A DNA stretch of 13,821 nt from JBDKVA01 sp039679375 (GTDB taxonomy: Bacteria; Bacillota; Clostridia; Acetivibrionales; DTU013). The notes beneath the pieces are model-generated. The model was not told where the DNA came from. It was given only the letters and a program-made list of their open reading frames with translations, and made no database searches. This document shows positions 13,769 through 13,821 of the stretch, piece by piece. The stretch's first letter is position 1, and the number at the start of each line of letters is the position of its first letter. Made by a program: the position numbers and the translations under genes. The DNA is taken from NCBI GenBank assembly GCA_039679375.1, contig JBDKVA010000011.1:1-13821 (forward strand), written 5' to 3'.

Positions 13769-13821
13769 ATACTATACTTCAGCTATATGGCGGCAGTTAA
13801 GCTAATTAAAAAATAAATTTC

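Overview
The window looks like chromosomal DNA of a low-GC, spore-former-type Firmicute of the class Clostridia. The evidence is A/T-rich intergenic DNA, strong AGGAGG/GGTGAT ribosome-binding sites, an SPL-like radical SAM protein, an SLH-anchored cell-wall amidase and a Phd-Uma2 fusion. The species cannot be fixed from sequence alone. No phage, CRISPR array, rRNA or convincing tRNA is visible.

Layout. (1) 1-863: 3' part of an SPL-family radical SAM gene cut by the window edge. (2) 1352-3990: a tight three-gene ABC-2 export operon (ATPase plus two different permeases), preceded by an 11-bp inverted repeat. (3) 4032-4839: a Phd/YefM-like domain fused to a Uma2 nuclease-like domain. Its promoter is bracketed by a perfect 11-bp inverted repeat. 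(4) 5061-6446 (minus): an AraC regulator with two GyrI-like domains, divergent from (5) 6847-8217, a MATE efflux pump. (6) 8440-10230: an exported SLH x3 - SH3b - amidase_3 cell-wall hydrolase. (7) 10231-10939: a gene-free stretch that holds a decayed copy of the araC 5' end and promoter, a short dispersed repeat shared with 3996-4021, and a strongly structured transcript-like region ending in an intrinsic terminator. (8) 10940-11422: a DinB-like protein. (9) 11638-13578: a divergent methionyl-tRNA synthetase-like protein with a degenerate KMSKS loop and a 5' end that appears frameshifted. (10) 13597-13768: a compact three-hairpin palindromic element with 27-bp imperfect terminal inverted repeats.

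How the genes relate. The ABC operon and the AraC/MATE pair are two independent export modules. The AraC protein, with its GyrI-type ligand pockets, probably senses a small molecule and controls the divergent pump. The duplicated araC 5' region (6424-6520 and 10345-10440, about 90% identical) and the shared 26-bp repeat point to past duplication and deletion around this regulator. The least explained parts are the structured RNA candidate at about 10518-10842, the synthetase-like gene with its displaced N-terminus, and the palindrome array behind it.
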